Positions 26,394-34,261 are shown, counted from the first letter of the stretch. The stretch: DNA of 64,000 bases from an uncultured Flavobacteriales bacterium (GCA_905479325.1 CAJQLW010000011.1:1-64000); one strand, 5' to 3'. A program made the numbers and translations. The notes: generated from the sequence alone by a model not told the origin.

Positions 26394-26769
26394 GTACTTT
26401 TTTTAAGATGAGGAAAAATGGAATCCACCAAATTAAATCATTTGTATATAAAGTGTAGCTAAATTCAAAGGGAACGCTTTCAAGAATAAAGTAATTCATT
26501 AAAAATCCGAGAGGACCAAAGATTTTACCTAAAAAACCAACTAAAACAATGGGCCAGTGCCGCACAGCGTCATAGCTTGCTAGCCAATAACCAATGCCAT
26601 AAACTCCCACAATCATTCCCATACCTTGCCAAATGGTTAGGTTGGCAGGAACATCCATTCGAGTTAACTCAAAAAAATGTTGAGGTAAAAGTACCACCCA
26701 CGCTCCCCAAACTACATTATAAATGGCAGCTAGTTGAAGTACTGTTTTCATCCAAGATTTTTCTTTCAT
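26362..26769 (-). CDS. Small integral membrane protein (first gene of DoxX operon)
   Basis: This 135-residue protein has four hydrophobic segments (about 8-26, 43-63, 70-92 and 108-124). The segment WQGMGMIVGVYGIGYWLASYD resembles other small Bacteroidota membrane proteins encoded beside DoxX-like genes, but I cannot assign a function. It overlaps the DoxX-like gene by 32 bases and is divergent from a glycosyltransferase across a 73-base gap, so its promoter must lie in that gap. No exact TAnnTTTG was seen there. Confidence 0.75.
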   Translation of the reverse strand: MKEKSWMKTVLQLAAIYNVVWGAWVVLLPQHFFELTRMDVPANLTIWQGMGMIVGVYGIGYWLASYDAVRHWPIVLVGFLGKIFGPLGFLMNYFILESVPFEFSYTLYTNDLIWWIPFFLILKKVHETTNWKLTD

Positions 26770-26842
26770 GCTAAAAAAACACTTGTTTACTGCAAAAGTT
26801 TAAGAATTCCGTCCTTTGCAGTCTGTAAAACGTTTACCGCTG

Positions 26843-28069
26843 ATGTCTATTCTTTCTAATTACCTAATAAAGTATTCTTTCCGAGAACGTTTGCTATCTG
26901 TTGAGGCAAATAGCAAAGTAGGTATGATCGTTGTTATTCCGGCTCACGACGAGCCAGATGTGGTCGGCAGTATTGCGAGCCTTCAGGAATGTGAGTTACC
27001 AAATTGTTCAGTTGAGGTGATTGTCGTTTTTAATGCATCAGAAGATTCCTCGAAAGAGGTTATTCAGTTAAATAAGAAAGCCAAAGAAGAGTTGGAGCAT
27101 TGGTTTAAATCGCTTGTAGAACCTAAATTCGACTTGTTTTGTATTGAAGAAAATGAACTTCCTAAAAAACATGCAGGAGTAGGTTTGGCTCGAAAAATTG
27201 GCATGGATGAAGCCGTAAGACGTTTTGAGGCAATCAATCGAAAAGAGGGTGTAATTGTTTGCTTTGACGCTGATGCCAAATGCGAAGTCAATTATTTATT
27301 CGAAATTGAAAAACACTTTCAAAAATACCCATCAATAGGAGCTTGCTCTATTCATTTTGAACACCCTACAGGCGGTAACGATTTTCCGGAACAAGTGTAT
27401 CAAGGAATTGTAAACTATGAATTGCACCTGCGGTATTATAAAAATGGATTGGCTTTTGCAAAACTGCCGTATGCCTTTCACACCATTGGGTCGTCTATGG
27501 CTGTGCGCGCATCAGCCTACTGCGAGCAAGGCGGAATGAATAGACGAAAAGCAGGGGAGGACTTTTATTTTTTGCAAAAATTTATTGCAGTAGGTACATT
27601 AAACGAGCTAAAAACTACAAAGGTTATCCCTTCACCACGGGCATCTCATAGGGTTCCTTTTGGAACAGGAAGAGCAATTCAAGAAATGCTTGACGAGGAG
27701 AGAGAAATTGAGAAAAGCTATGCTTTTGAATGTTTTGAAATCATCAAAGAAAGCTTTAAAAATGTTAGGGAGTTTTATCGTTCAAAAGAAACTCCATCTA
27801 GTTTGTTGTTAGAGTTTGTAGGCGAGGAGAATTGGAAAAGTAAACTAGCAGAGCTTAGGAAGCAATCTACAACAGAAGAACGATTTGAGACTCGCTTTTT
27901 TCAGTGGTTTAATGCGTTTCAAACCTTAAAATTTATTCACTTTTTAAGAGATAATTATTACCCCAACGAAAGCCTCGAGCAAGAAGTGCCCAAATTGCTG
28001 AGGGCTTTAGATGTTGAGTCAACAACTAGAAATTTACTCTCTGAATTACGACGCTTAGATCAAACTTAG
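26843..28069 (+). CDS. Glycosyltransferase family 2 protein
   Basis: This is a 408-residue GT-A-fold enzyme. The N-terminal nucleotide-sugar region reads VIPAHDEPDVVGSIASLQ (about 26-43), and the metal-binding D-x-D-type motif FDADAK is near residue 140. Later motifs include GSSMAVRASAYCEQGGMNRRKAGEDFYFLQK (acceptor and ED motif). Start ATG 26843 is preferred; the frame opens at a TTG at 26816 without support. The C-terminal 130 residues are helical and of unknown role. It stands alone, overlapping the end of the DUF6495-like gene by four bases. Acceptor unknown; surface polysaccharide or glycolipid is plausible. Confidence 0.85.
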   Translation: MSILSNYLIKYSFRERLLSVEANSKVGMIVVIPAHDEPDVVGSIASLQECELPNCSVEVIVVFNASEDSSKEVIQLNKKAKEELEHWFKSLVEPKFDLFCIEENELPKKHAGVGLARKIGMDEAVRRFEAINRKEGVIVCFDADAKCEVNYLFEIEKHFQKYPSIGACSIHFEHPTGGNDFPEQVYQGIVNYELHLRYYKNGLAFAKLPYAFHTIGSSMAVRASAYCEQGGMNRRKAGEDFYFLQKFIAVGTLNELKTTKVIPSPRASHRVPFGTGRAIQEMLDEEREIEKSYAFECFEIIKESFKNVREFYRSKETPSSLLLEFVGEENWKSKLAELRKQSTTEERFETRFFQWFNAFQTLKFIHFLRDNYYPNESLEQEVPKLLRALDVESTTRNLLSELRRLDQT

Positions 28070-28557
28070 TTAAGTTGAGTTTTTCTGAGGTTAGCCAAGT
28101 GATTGTACATTTTTTCATTTACTACTTTGTAGCCAGATTCAATGAGGTTAAAAATATCTTTTTCTCTTGATTTTAAGTATTTTGAACTTGTTTGTGAAAA
28201 CTGAAATCGGTTGAACGAATTGAAATTTTGTATTGAATTAACATCAAGAAAATTCAAGTCGCTTTTAGAGGGTAGTTCAAGAAAAATAGAAGTCATTTTT
28301 CCCTTGGCACAATTAATTAATTTCAATGTAGATTTTGTTCTGTACTCTAAATAGTGGACGGTTTTCATCACCTTGTCGAAGGTTTGTTCACTGTACTTGC
28401 CTAAAATTTTTAATGCATCGTCCGAGGAATAATCCAGTAAAAGTTTCCACTCATATCGATTTATTCCATTGGAATACAGGTATTCAGAGAAGTCTTCATT
28501 GAATAACTGCAGTTCCTGATAAGTAAGGTATCTATATTTTAGTTTCGGTTCGATGCG
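28066..28557 (-). CDS. DUF6495-like protein without a canonical start codon
   Basis: An open minus-strand frame of about 160 codons ends at 28066. Its beginning, KYRYLTYQELQLFNEDFSEY, matches the N-terminus I associate with the Bacteroidota DUF6495 family (typically M-K-Y-R-x-L-T), but the codon where Met is expected (28540-28542) is CTA. No ATG, GTG or TTG occurs between there and the in-frame TAG at 28558-28560. The first canonical start is GTG/ATG near 28371, which would lose about 57 conserved-looking residues. Possible explanations are an ATC start at 28552-28554, a lesion, or a sequence error. Function unknown. Confidence 0.55.
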   Translation of the reverse strand, partial: RIEPKLKYRYLTYQELQLFNEDFSEYLYSNGINRYEWKLLLDYSSDDALKILGKYSEQTFDKVMKTVHYLEYRTKSTLKLINCAKGKMTSIFLELPSKSDLNFLDVNSIQNFNSFNRFQFSQTSSKYLKSREKDIFNLIESGYKVVNEKMYNHLANLRKTQLN

Positions 28558-28596
28558 CTAAATGTAAAACAGAAAATCGAGATTACCAAAAGCATT

Positions 28597-29040
28597 TTAG
28601 TTTGCTAAATCTGGTTCTAACTCAATTATGCGTTCTCTTAACTTGTCATCAATTGGTGCTGTTTGATTTGTTTTCGGATCAAACGCAACCAAGGTTTGCA
28701 CTGCCTTAGCTGAAGGGAATTCTCCTTTTTTATTGGTGGTGGTGATGATTGATTCAAAGGTGAAACTCTTGTTGCCCAATTTTGCAATTCGAGTGTATAC
28801 TTTTACTTTTTCTTCAAAAAGAATGGGCCTCATGAAGTCGATTTCAACTCTTGCAACCAATACGTTGAGTTCTTGAATGGAATTGTAAGTATTCAGCAAG
28901 TCTTGAGAATATGCAATTCTTGATTCTTCTAAAAAATTTAAATAGCGAGCATTATTTACGTGCTGTAAAGCGTCAATATCCATAAATCGAACAGGGATTT
29001 CTACAGAATGGCGGTAATTTTTAAGTTGAATTTCGTTCAT
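28597..29040 (-). CDS. Acyl-CoA thioesterase (4HBT hotdog fold)
   Basis: This is a 147-residue hotdog-fold thioesterase of the YbgC/4-hydroxybenzoyl-CoA type. The active-site region RFMDIDALQHVNNARYLNFLEESR (about 19-42) carries the catalytic Asp and the HVNN turn. The start at 29040 (MNEIQLKNYRHSVEI) is preferred over 29064, which adds eight residues with no family support. It hydrolyses acyl-CoA in the cytoplasm; the chain specificity is not visible. It is separate from the DUF6495-like gene by about 40 bases and followed upstream by a 500-base repeat-containing gap. Confidence 0.88.
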   Translation of the reverse strand: MNEIQLKNYRHSVEIPVRFMDIDALQHVNNARYLNFLEESRIAYSQDLLNTYNSIQELNVLVARVEIDFMRPILFEEKVKVYTRIAKLGNKSFTFESIITTTNKKGEFPSAKAVQTLVAFDPKTNQTAPIDDKLRERIIELEPDLAN

Positions 29041-29064
29041 CAATTTTTTTTCAAAGTTCTGCAT

Positions 29065-29539
29065 TAATCTGGAGAATGTTGAGTGTGCAGTGAGGAATGT
29101 AGAACCGTGCCTGCGGCAGGCAGGTGAGGAATTTGGATTGAAGATTCCGAAATGGTCATAGATTTTAGAATGATGGCAAAAGAAGCAAAGTATGAATGAC
29201 AGATGTCAGAAGCTTGTGAGGCAGAGTGATTTTGTGACTGAACTGAAAGGAAGTTGCAAAAGAGTATCGAAGCCTAGACATGAATGTGGAGTGTGTTGCG
29301 TCGAAACTTCCCTCTACTCAGTGGTGCTCGAAATTGAGGTATGGAGCAAACCTAGTGTGCTTTGTGCCTTTGTGGCGAAAGAGAAGAGTGTAAAAAAAGA
29401 AATTTCAAAATCATAAATCTATGAATCAACACTTAAATTGAACAACTGCTCGATACCGTTTATCATATTTTTTCCAAATCATTTGAAAAGCGACGTATAA
29501 TTGTGATATCAATTTAATATCAAACTAAATCTTAAAATT
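29065..29539. other. Long intergenic region with degenerate repeats
   Basis: No convincing gene lies here. A 74-codon plus-strand frame at 29192-29416 has no family features. A short hairpin repeat (TGCCTGC G GCAGGCA, 29108-29122) and a stretch near 29355-29385 with CTTTGTGCCTTTGTGG resemble intergenic sequences I have seen repeated in Bacteroidota genomes. The last 60 bases before the SPFH gene are AT-rich and contain two ATATCAA-type words (29505-29525), possibly regulatory. Confidence 0.5.
29108..29122. repeat. Short palindromic intergenic repeat
   Basis: TGCCTGC and GCAGGCA flank a single G, giving a perfect 7-bp inverted repeat that is GC-rich against an AT-rich background. This is a REP-like word common between genes in Bacteroidota. 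Only this copy was noticed in the window. Confidence 0.5.
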
Positions 29540-30394
29540 ATGTCAAACGAAAAAGAAATGAAGCCCTCATCAGGTTATACGATGATCTTTTTGATTCTCT
29601 TAACCATTGTTGCTGGAATAGCAGGTATTGTGCTGTTTCGCTCACCTTGGTTCGCATTGCTAATATTAGCGGCACTTTTTCTAAGTATAGGTTTTTTCTT
29701 TGTTTATCCCAATGGCTCGCGAGTAATGACACTTTTTGGAGAGTATAAAGGAACAGTAAAAGAACACGGATTTTATTGGGTCAATCCATTTTTTGTGCGA
29801 AAGGCAATTTCGTTACGTGCTCGAAATTTTGACAGTGAGCGGTTGAAGGTAAATGACAAATTGGGTAACCCAATCAACATAAGCGTGATTTTAGTGTGGC
29901 GAGTGAAGGATACTTATAGAGCAGCATTTGAAGTTGACATTTATGAAAACTTTGTAAGAGTTCAAACTGATGCGGCAGTAAGAAAATTAGCTAACATGTA
30001 TGCGTACGATAATTTTGATGACCATGAATCTGAAGTAACCTTAAGAAGTGGAATGGAGGAAGTAAACGTAAACTTGGAACGCGAAGTTTCTGAACGCTTG
30101 CACATTGCTGGAATAGAGGTATTGGAAGCAAGAATTGGCTATTTGGCCTATGCTCAAGAAATTGCAAGCGCTATGCTAAGAAGGCAACAAGCTACAGCTA
30201 TAGTAGCTGCAAGAATGAAAATTGTAGAAGGTGCGGTTTGGATGGTGGAAGAAGCAATCAATCAATTGAGCAAAAGAGAAATTGTGCATTTAGATGAAGA
30301 TAAAAAAGCTGCAATGGTGAGCAACCTGCTTACTGTTCTCTGCGCAGACAAAGATGCTTCGCCAGTAATTAATACGGGTACTTTAAATCACTAG
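29540..30394 (+). CDS. SPFH/band 7 (flotillin-like) domain protein
   Basis: This 284-residue membrane protein has two hydrophobic helices (about 13-32 and 36-56), then the SPFH domain (about 58-230: EYKGTVKEHGFYWVNPFFVRKAISLRARNF through the EVSERLHIAGIEVLEARIGYLAYAQEIASAMLRRQQA helix). It is the short form without a long flotillin coiled coil. SPFH proteins form large membrane-bound rings that scaffold proteases or other complexes. Two very small genes follow at 4- and 3-base gaps and look like its conserved partners: a DUF4177-like protein and a ribbon-helix-helix protein. Confidence 0.9.
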   Translation: MSNEKEMKPSSGYTMIFLILLTIVAGIAGIVLFRSPWFALLILAALFLSIGFFFVYPNGSRVMTLFGEYKGTVKEHGFYWVNPFFVRKAISLRARNFDSERLKVNDKLGNPINISVILVWRVKDTYRAAFEVDIYENFVRVQTDAAVRKLANMYAYDNFDDHESEVTLRSGMEEVNVNLEREVSERLHIAGIEVLEARIGYLAYAQEIASAMLRRQQATAIVAARMKIVEGAVWMVEEAINQLSKREIVHLDEDKKAAMVSNLLTVLCADKDASPVINTGTLNH

Positions 30395-30398
30395 GCAT

Positions 30399-30551
30399 AT
30401 GACAACATATAAAATTGTAACAAAGGGTGTTTTTGAAAAACAGCAAAAATTTGAAGAAAGGCTAAACTCACTTGCACTTGAAGGTTGGAGAGCTGTTTCC
30501 ATAGCAAGTGACAGTGGTTTAGTAAAAGTGTTAATGGAAAAAACGAGATAG
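30399..30551 (+). CDS. Very small DUF4177-like protein
   Basis: This 50-residue protein starts with ATG at 30399, four bases after the SPFH stop, and ends in TAG. The sequence MTTYKIVTKGVFEKQQ, then FEERLNSLALEGWRAVSI, then GLVKVLMEK fits the small DUF4177-type fold (a Tyr-Lys strand, a helix with E-G-W, and a last strand). The tight placement inside an apparent three-gene operon and an intact family pattern make it real despite its size. Function unknown; presumably linked to the SPFH protein. Confidence 0.75.
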   Translation: MTTYKIVTKGVFEKQQKFEERLNSLALEGWRAVSIASDSGLVKVLMEKTR

Positions 30552-30554
30552 CCT

Positions 30555-30734
30555 ATGGCTAAGAAAAAGGCATTTGCATTGCGCTTAAATGAAGATTTAA
30601 TGAAAGCGGTTGAGAAATGGGCTGCGGATGAATTCCGCAGTACCAATGGTCAACTGGAATGGATTATACAAGAGAGTTTAAAAAAGGAAAAGCGGTTGAA
30701 TAATAATAGCTTAAAGCGAAAAGACGAAGATTGA
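30555..30734 (+). CDS. Arc-like ribbon-helix-helix protein
   Basis: This 59-residue protein starts with ATG at 30555, three bases after the DUF4177-like gene. It opens MAKKKAFALRLNEDLMKAVEKWAADEFRS and continues TNGQLEWIIQESLKKEKR, the beta strand plus two helices of an Arc/MetJ-type DNA-binding domain. In known relatives, such a protein is encoded directly after a short SPFH gene. It may regulate the operon or interact with the SPFH ring; which is not known. The Lys/Arg-rich tail ends KRKDED. Confidence 0.78.
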   Translation: MAKKKAFALRLNEDLMKAVEKWAADEFRSTNGQLEWIIQESLKKEKRLNNNSLKRKDED

Positions 30735-30782
30735 AAGTTTAATGCGCAAGAAGAATGACTTAAGAACTTTCAAAATCTGGCA

Positions 30783-30894
30783 ATCTCAAAGTCTTGTAGT
30801 CTCCCAGTTTTATGGTCTCTTAGTCTTGTGGTCTATCAGTCTTATGGTCTCTCAGTCTTGTAGTCTCTCAGTCTTATGGTCTCAAAGTCTTGTA
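30783..30894 (+). repeat. 16-bp tandem repeat, seven copies
   Basis: Seven head-to-tail units of 16 bases with consensus GTCTCTCAGTCTTATG (variants at the ninth-last and final bases, alternating TATG with TGTA or TGTG) fill 112 bases. The region lies between the SPFH cassette and the DUF6515-like gene, outside any reading frame. The units are degenerate (about 75-95 percent alike). No spacer sequences exist, so it is not a CRISPR array. It could be a variable-number locus. Confidence 0.9.
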
Positions 30895-30975
30895 TTTTTC
30901 TAAAATTAAACGAATTGCGCTTTTGGCACCACTTTTGAATTGTCTAGGTAAATAATCATTTAAAACCTAGAAATC

Positions 30976-31566
30976 ATGGAAGCAAAGATTTTAAAAACAG
31001 TAAGTCCATTTTTATTGGCAGTGTTAATGGTATTAGCTATTCTTCCTGCAACAGCTCAAAGAGGCGACCGAAATTATGGAAACCAACAACAGCAGGTTCG
31101 AACTGCAGGAAGCCGAGTAAATCCGCAAATGGCAAATTATTCAAATCAAGCTAGGTTTAGTAATCACAGAAATGTAACTCGATTTGGAAATTCAAGTGCT
31201 AGCATCAATGTTAGCTTTGGAAATACTAGAATTGTGCCTGCTACTTGTGCTCCAGTCATTCGACCAAGTGTAGTCCGAATGAATTACAATAACGGCCATC
31301 GAGTTCGTTTTTTACCTCACAATGCAATACAATTCATAGGAATGAATAGAGATTACTTTTTAGTAAGAGGTCAATTTTATACTCCAACGCACCAAGGCTA
31401 TGTGGCTACAGTTGCTCCAGTTGGAATTCGAGTAAACTATTTGCCTCAGAGCGCAATAAAAGTATTTTATAATAGAAATGTTTATTACCAAGTAGGCAAT
31501 GTATTGCTTGCACCAATAGTTACGCAAAGAGGTAGAGTTGTATACGAACTTGCAGGATACATTTAA
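30976..31566 (+). CDS. Secreted DUF6515-like protein
   Basis: This is a 196-residue exported protein with signal peptide 1-27 (ending LPATAQ). After a Gln/Asn/Arg-rich linker (28-70), the C-terminal region holds two similar beta units, about 105-145 and 148-190, with the pattern hydrophobic-LPHNAIQFIGMNRDYFLVRGQFYTP and LPQSAIKVFYNRNVYYQVGNV. This resembles the Bacteroidota DUF6515 pattern of G-x-x-YYY strands. Role unknown; likely periplasmic or surface. It is followed by a clear terminator. Confidence 0.75.
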   Translation: MEAKILKTVSPFLLAVLMVLAILPATAQRGDRNYGNQQQQVRTAGSRVNPQMANYSNQARFSNHRNVTRFGNSSASINVSFGNTRIVPATCAPVIRPSVVRMNYNNGHRVRFLPHNAIQFIGMNRDYFLVRGQFYTPTHQGYVATVAPVGIRVNYLPQSAIKVFYNRNVYYQVGNVLLAPIVTQRGRVVYELAGYI

Positions 31567-31587
31567 AACTCCATCAAATTTATTGAG

Positions 31588-31617
31588 AGTCGATTCTAAT
31601 TAAGAATCGACTTTTTT
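31588..31617 (+). terminator. Terminator after the DUF6515-like gene
   Basis: AGTCGATTCT (31588-31597) pairs perfectly with 31603-31612 across a five-base loop, followed by a run of T. Strong rho-independent form, 22 bases after the stop codon. Confidence 0.88.
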
Positions 31618-31673
31618 ATTTTTAAACTGCTGCTAAACGAAACTAATAAAGGTTATTTTAGAACAGAAAAAGC

Positions 31674-31708
31674 ATAAAAAAAGGCCTTCTCGTTTTGGAG
31701 AAGGCCTT
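31674..31708 (-). terminator. Terminator of the SlyD-like gene
   Basis: On the minus strand an 11-bp stem (AAGGCCTTCTC pairing across 31681-31691 and 31698-31708, six-base loop) is followed by a long U tract (plus-strand A run at 31674-31682). It lies 20 bases after the SlyD-like stop. Confidence 0.88.
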
Positions 31709-31728
31709 ACTCTTAATTCTATTATTAC

Positions 31729-32157
31729 TTAGTTAACCTCTACTAATTCAATGTCGAAGATTAAATCTTTTCCCGCTAAAGGATGATTTGCATCTAACAC
31801 AACTTCAGTTTCCATTACTTCAGCTACAACCAATACTTGAGTTCTACCGTCTGGTTGAGACGCTTCTAACTGCATCCCCACTTCAGGGTTCATTCCTTCA
31901 GGTAACTGTGTTTTAGCAACCTTAATCATTGCTTCTTCGTTCTTTGGTCCATAAGCCTCAGTGGCTGGTATGTTTACCTTTTTAGACTCACCAACTTTCA
32001 TTCCTTCCACTGCTGCATCAAATCCGGCAATCATTTGCCCTGCACCAACTTCAAATTCAATTGGTTCTCTTTGTCTTGAACTATCGAAAATTGTTTCGTC
32101 AGTTAACGTTCCTGTATAATGAACTTTTACTTTACTTCCTTTTTCTGCTTGAGACAT
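31729..32157 (-). CDS. SlyD-like FKBP peptidyl-prolyl isomerase
   Basis: This is a 142-residue FKBP-fold protein with the SlyD domain order: an FKBP half at 8-70 (KVHYTGTLTDETIFDSSRQREPIEFEVGAGQMIAGFDAAVEGMKVGE), an insert-in-flap domain at about 72-125 (AYGPKNEEAMIKVAKTQLP) and a final strand (DLIFDIELVEV). The histidine-rich metal-binding tail of E. coli SlyD is absent. It acts as a cytoplasmic prolyl isomerase and chaperone. Start 32157 is chosen over 32190 because the -7 box at 32190-32197 would put the transcription start at about 32185, downstream of the longer start. Confidence 0.92.
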   Translation of the reverse strand: MSQAEKGSKVKVHYTGTLTDETIFDSSRQREPIEFEVGAGQMIAGFDAAVEGMKVGESKKVNIPATEAYGPKNEEAMIKVAKTQLPEGMNPEVGMQLEASQPDGRTQVLVVAEVMETEVVLDANHPLAGKDLIFDIELVEVN

Positions 32158-32189
32158 ACGCTCTTTTTTAATTAAAAAATAATTTTTCA

Positions 32190-32197
32190 CAAAAGTA
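32190..32197 (-). promoter_or_regulatory. -7 box for the SlyD-like gene
   Basis: Minus-strand TACTTTTG fits TAnnTTTG. The predicted start near 32185 lies inside the longer alternative frame and so argues for translation from 32157. No TTG at the -33 distance. Confidence 0.45.
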
Positions 32198-32388
32198 AGT
32201 TTATCATAAAAGTTAACCTAAAATATTGGCTATTAATGTGCATTTTTCACACAAGTCTTGCTCTTAGGGCGTATTAACAAACTCTTTCAAGCAGTTTTTT
32301 ATGTGGGACTTACTTTTCTCGACTCGACCCATTTTTCTAAATCTTGGCTCAAAGGAGCAATTTCGTTTTAAATCTTTTCTTTTAGAAT

Positions 32389-32421
32389 TTGACTTTCTTC
32401 CATTTTCATTCTATAGATTTG
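32389..32421 (+). promoter_or_regulatory. Promoter of the DUF4442-like gene
   Basis: TTG at 32389-32391, a 22-base spacer, and TAGATTTG at 32414-32421 match the Bacteroidota promoter. Transcription from about 32426 would leave a 16-base leader before ATG 32442 and would exclude the longer frame opening at 32301. Confidence 0.6.
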
Positions 32422-32441
32422 AAGAAATAGATTTTGAAATT

Positions 32442-32951
32442 ATGAACGTCGATAAATTAATTGAAAGTGCTAAAACTTCGAGATGGGGACTATTTAAGTT
32501 AAACTTTTTGTTGCAGCGGTTCATCCCTTTTAATCGTCCACATGGATTAAAAGTTGTTCATATTGCTGATGATGAGGTAAAGGTTAAGATTCCGTATTGG
32601 AGAATTAATCAGAATCATTTAAAGGGAATTCACGCATGTTGTTTGGCTACAGCAGCTGAGTATTCTTCTGGTTTTTTATTGTTGCATAAATTGGGTATGA
32701 AAAATTACCGAATCATAATGGAATCGATGGAAGTAAGCTACAAATATCAGGGTAAGTCTGAATCGTACGCTACATTTACGTTAGATGAGACTGATTTTAA
32801 AACGAGTGTTTTAGCTCCTTTAGAAAAGGATGGGGTAGTGTACAAGAAATGTACAATTGAAGTCCATGATAAAAACCAAAATTTGTTGTGCGTGGCCACT
32901 ACGAATTGGCAAATAAAAACGTGGAAGAAGGTGAAGACAAAAGTGGACTAA
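32442..32951 (+). CDS. DUF4442-type hotdog-fold protein (putative thioesterase)
   Basis: This is a 169-residue protein of the DUF4442 group, related to acyl-CoA thioesterases with a hotdog fold. The region LKGIHACCLATAAEYSSGFLLLHKLG (about 61-86) corresponds to the central helix of the fold, and MESMEVSYKYQGKSE to the following strands. The first 47 codons of a longer frame read like chance sequence and lie upstream of a good promoter, so the start is placed at ATG 32442. Substrate unknown. Stand-alone gene with about 100 bases to the end of ribH. Confidence 0.8.
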   Translation: MNVDKLIESAKTSRWGLFKLNFLLQRFIPFNRPHGLKVVHIADDEVKVKIPYWRINQNHLKGIHACCLATAAEYSSGFLLLHKLGMKNYRIIMESMEVSYKYQGKSESYATFTLDETDFKTSVLAPLEKDGVVYKKCTIEVHDKNQNLLCVATTNWQIKTWKKVKTKVD

Positions 32952-33048
32952 CCGAGAAATTCCAAGTGCAATGTGAAAATTTAACTCTTTTGCACCTATT
33001 TCATTTTATTAAGGATAAAATAGCAAGAGTTGAGCGCTATAGTATGAA

Positions 33049-33552
33049 TTATTTTGCACCCTGCTCCAATTTCTCCTGTAGGGAAATCATCTTTATTGCC
33101 GTTACCGCAGCTTCATCTCCTTTGTTGCCAAGTATTCCGCCACTTCTATCAATGCTCTGCTGTTCTGTATTGTCGGTTAAAACGCCAAAAATAACAGGAG
33201 CATTAAATTTTAAGCTTACGTCTTTAATTCCTTGAGTCACTCCTTCACAAACAAAATCGAAATGTTTTGTTTCTCCTTGAATAACGCAGCCCAAGCAAAT
33301 TACAGCATCTACAAGTGTGTTTTTTAACATGAATTGCGCTCCCAAAGGCAATTCAAATGCTCCCGGAACAAAATTAATTTTGATGTTTTCTTCTGCAACA
33401 CCGTGCTTCAAAAGAGTGGCTTTTGCACCTTTTAAAAGTCCTAATGTTATTTTGCTGTTCCACTCAGAAACAACAATTCCCAATGTCATTGCTGAGCCAT
33501 TGGGAACGCTGTTAAAATCGTATTCAGAAAGGTTATTTCCTTCAGTTGCCAT
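33049..33552 (-). CDS. ribH: 6,7-dimethyl-8-ribityllumazine synthase
   Basis: RibH makes the riboflavin precursor lumazine from a ribitylaminopyrimidine and a dihydroxybutanone phosphate. The 167-residue protein shows the family landmarks: VSEWNSKIT, VPGAFELPLGAQFM, ICLGCVIQGETKHFDFVCEGVTQG (with the catalytic His) and FGVLTDNTEQQ. The acidic N-terminal 20 residues are typical of the Bacteroidota form. It follows the TPR protein gene by two bases, so it is the second gene of an operon whose promoter is at 34262-34290. Other riboflavin genes are elsewhere. Confidence 0.96.
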   Translation of the reverse strand: MATEGNNLSEYDFNSVPNGSAMTLGIVVSEWNSKITLGLLKGAKATLLKHGVAEENIKINFVPGAFELPLGAQFMLKNTLVDAVICLGCVIQGETKHFDFVCEGVTQGIKDVSLKFNAPVIFGVLTDNTEQQSIDRSGGILGNKGDEAAVTAIKMISLQEKLEQGAK

Positions 33553-33554
33553 GT

Positions 33555-34238
33555 TTAAAGTTTAGCTTCTGCTCTGGCAATAAATTTCTCAATATCACTT
33601 CCTTCAGGAGATGTTTTGTATTCTTCTTTAATCTTTTTGAAATTCTCAGCAGCTCCTTTATAGTCACCCACCATTTCCTGAGCTCTAGCAGCTTTCATTA
33701 GGAAAACAGGAGTTGTGAATTCGTTTGCGTTTCTGCTAGCAGCTTTCTCGTATTGTTCAATCGCTTTTTCAGTGTTCTCTAATTCTAAGAGCGCATCACC
33801 TTTAGCACCAATTGCTAGGGTTGCAAGCATTTCATCATCTCCATCGAACTGATTCAACGCATCAATTGCAGACTTAAATTCCCCAAGGTTTAAAAAAGAC
33901 ATCCCCAAGTAGTAGTTTGCTAAATCTCCTGCTTTTGTGCTACCGTATTTATCAGCAATTTCAATAAATCCTGCAAAATCTGCTCGTCCGTCAATTGCTA
34001 GATTAAATGAATCTAACTTAAAGTACTTCTCAGCCATAAACATTTCCTCTCTAGCTTCATCCTCTAAAGGTGCTAAGTAAAAACTGTTGTAAGCAAAGTA
34101 ACCTGCAATTAAAACAACTAATCCACCAATTACTGAGGTGATTATGCCTTTGTTATTATCAATAAACGTTTCCGTTTTACTGTAAACCTCTTGAACGTCT
34201 ACGATTAACTCTTCGTTTTCTGCTGTTTTTTTAGCCAT
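33555..34238 (-). CDS. TPR protein with one membrane helix (YfgM-like)
   Basis: This 227-residue protein has a short cytoplasmic N-terminus, one transmembrane helix (about 34-52, GIITSVIGGLVVLIAGYFAYNSF) and a periplasm-facing TPR solenoid (about 95-220) with units such as AGDLANYYLGMSFLNLGEFKSAIDALNQF and EYEKAASRNANEF. Architecture is like YfgM, which associates with the Sec translocon and chaperones; that role is an inference. It precedes ribH by two bases and has a clear promoter. Confidence 0.85.
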   Translation of the reverse strand: MAKKTAENEELIVDVQEVYSKTETFIDNNKGIITSVIGGLVVLIAGYFAYNSFYLAPLEDEAREEMFMAEKYFKLDSFNLAIDGRADFAGFIEIADKYGSTKAGDLANYYLGMSFLNLGEFKSAIDALNQFDGDDEMLATLAIGAKGDALLELENTEKAIEQYEKAASRNANEFTTPVFLMKAARAQEMVGDYKGAAENFKKIKEEYKTSPEGSDIEKFIARAEAKL

Positions 34239-34261
34239 TTTTTGTTCTTTTTACGAATCGG

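Noticed and set aside
29192-29416. 74-codon plus-strand frame in the long intergenic region
   Set aside because: Poor start context, odd composition, and it runs through a segment that looks like degenerate intergenic repeat.
30783-30894. Tandem repeat as a CRISPR array
   Set aside because: The units are contiguous with no unique spacers, are only 16 bases, and no cas genes are nearby.
32301-32441. Longer N-terminus of the DUF4442-like protein
   Set aside because: It contains the -33 and -7 promoter boxes and no family similarity.
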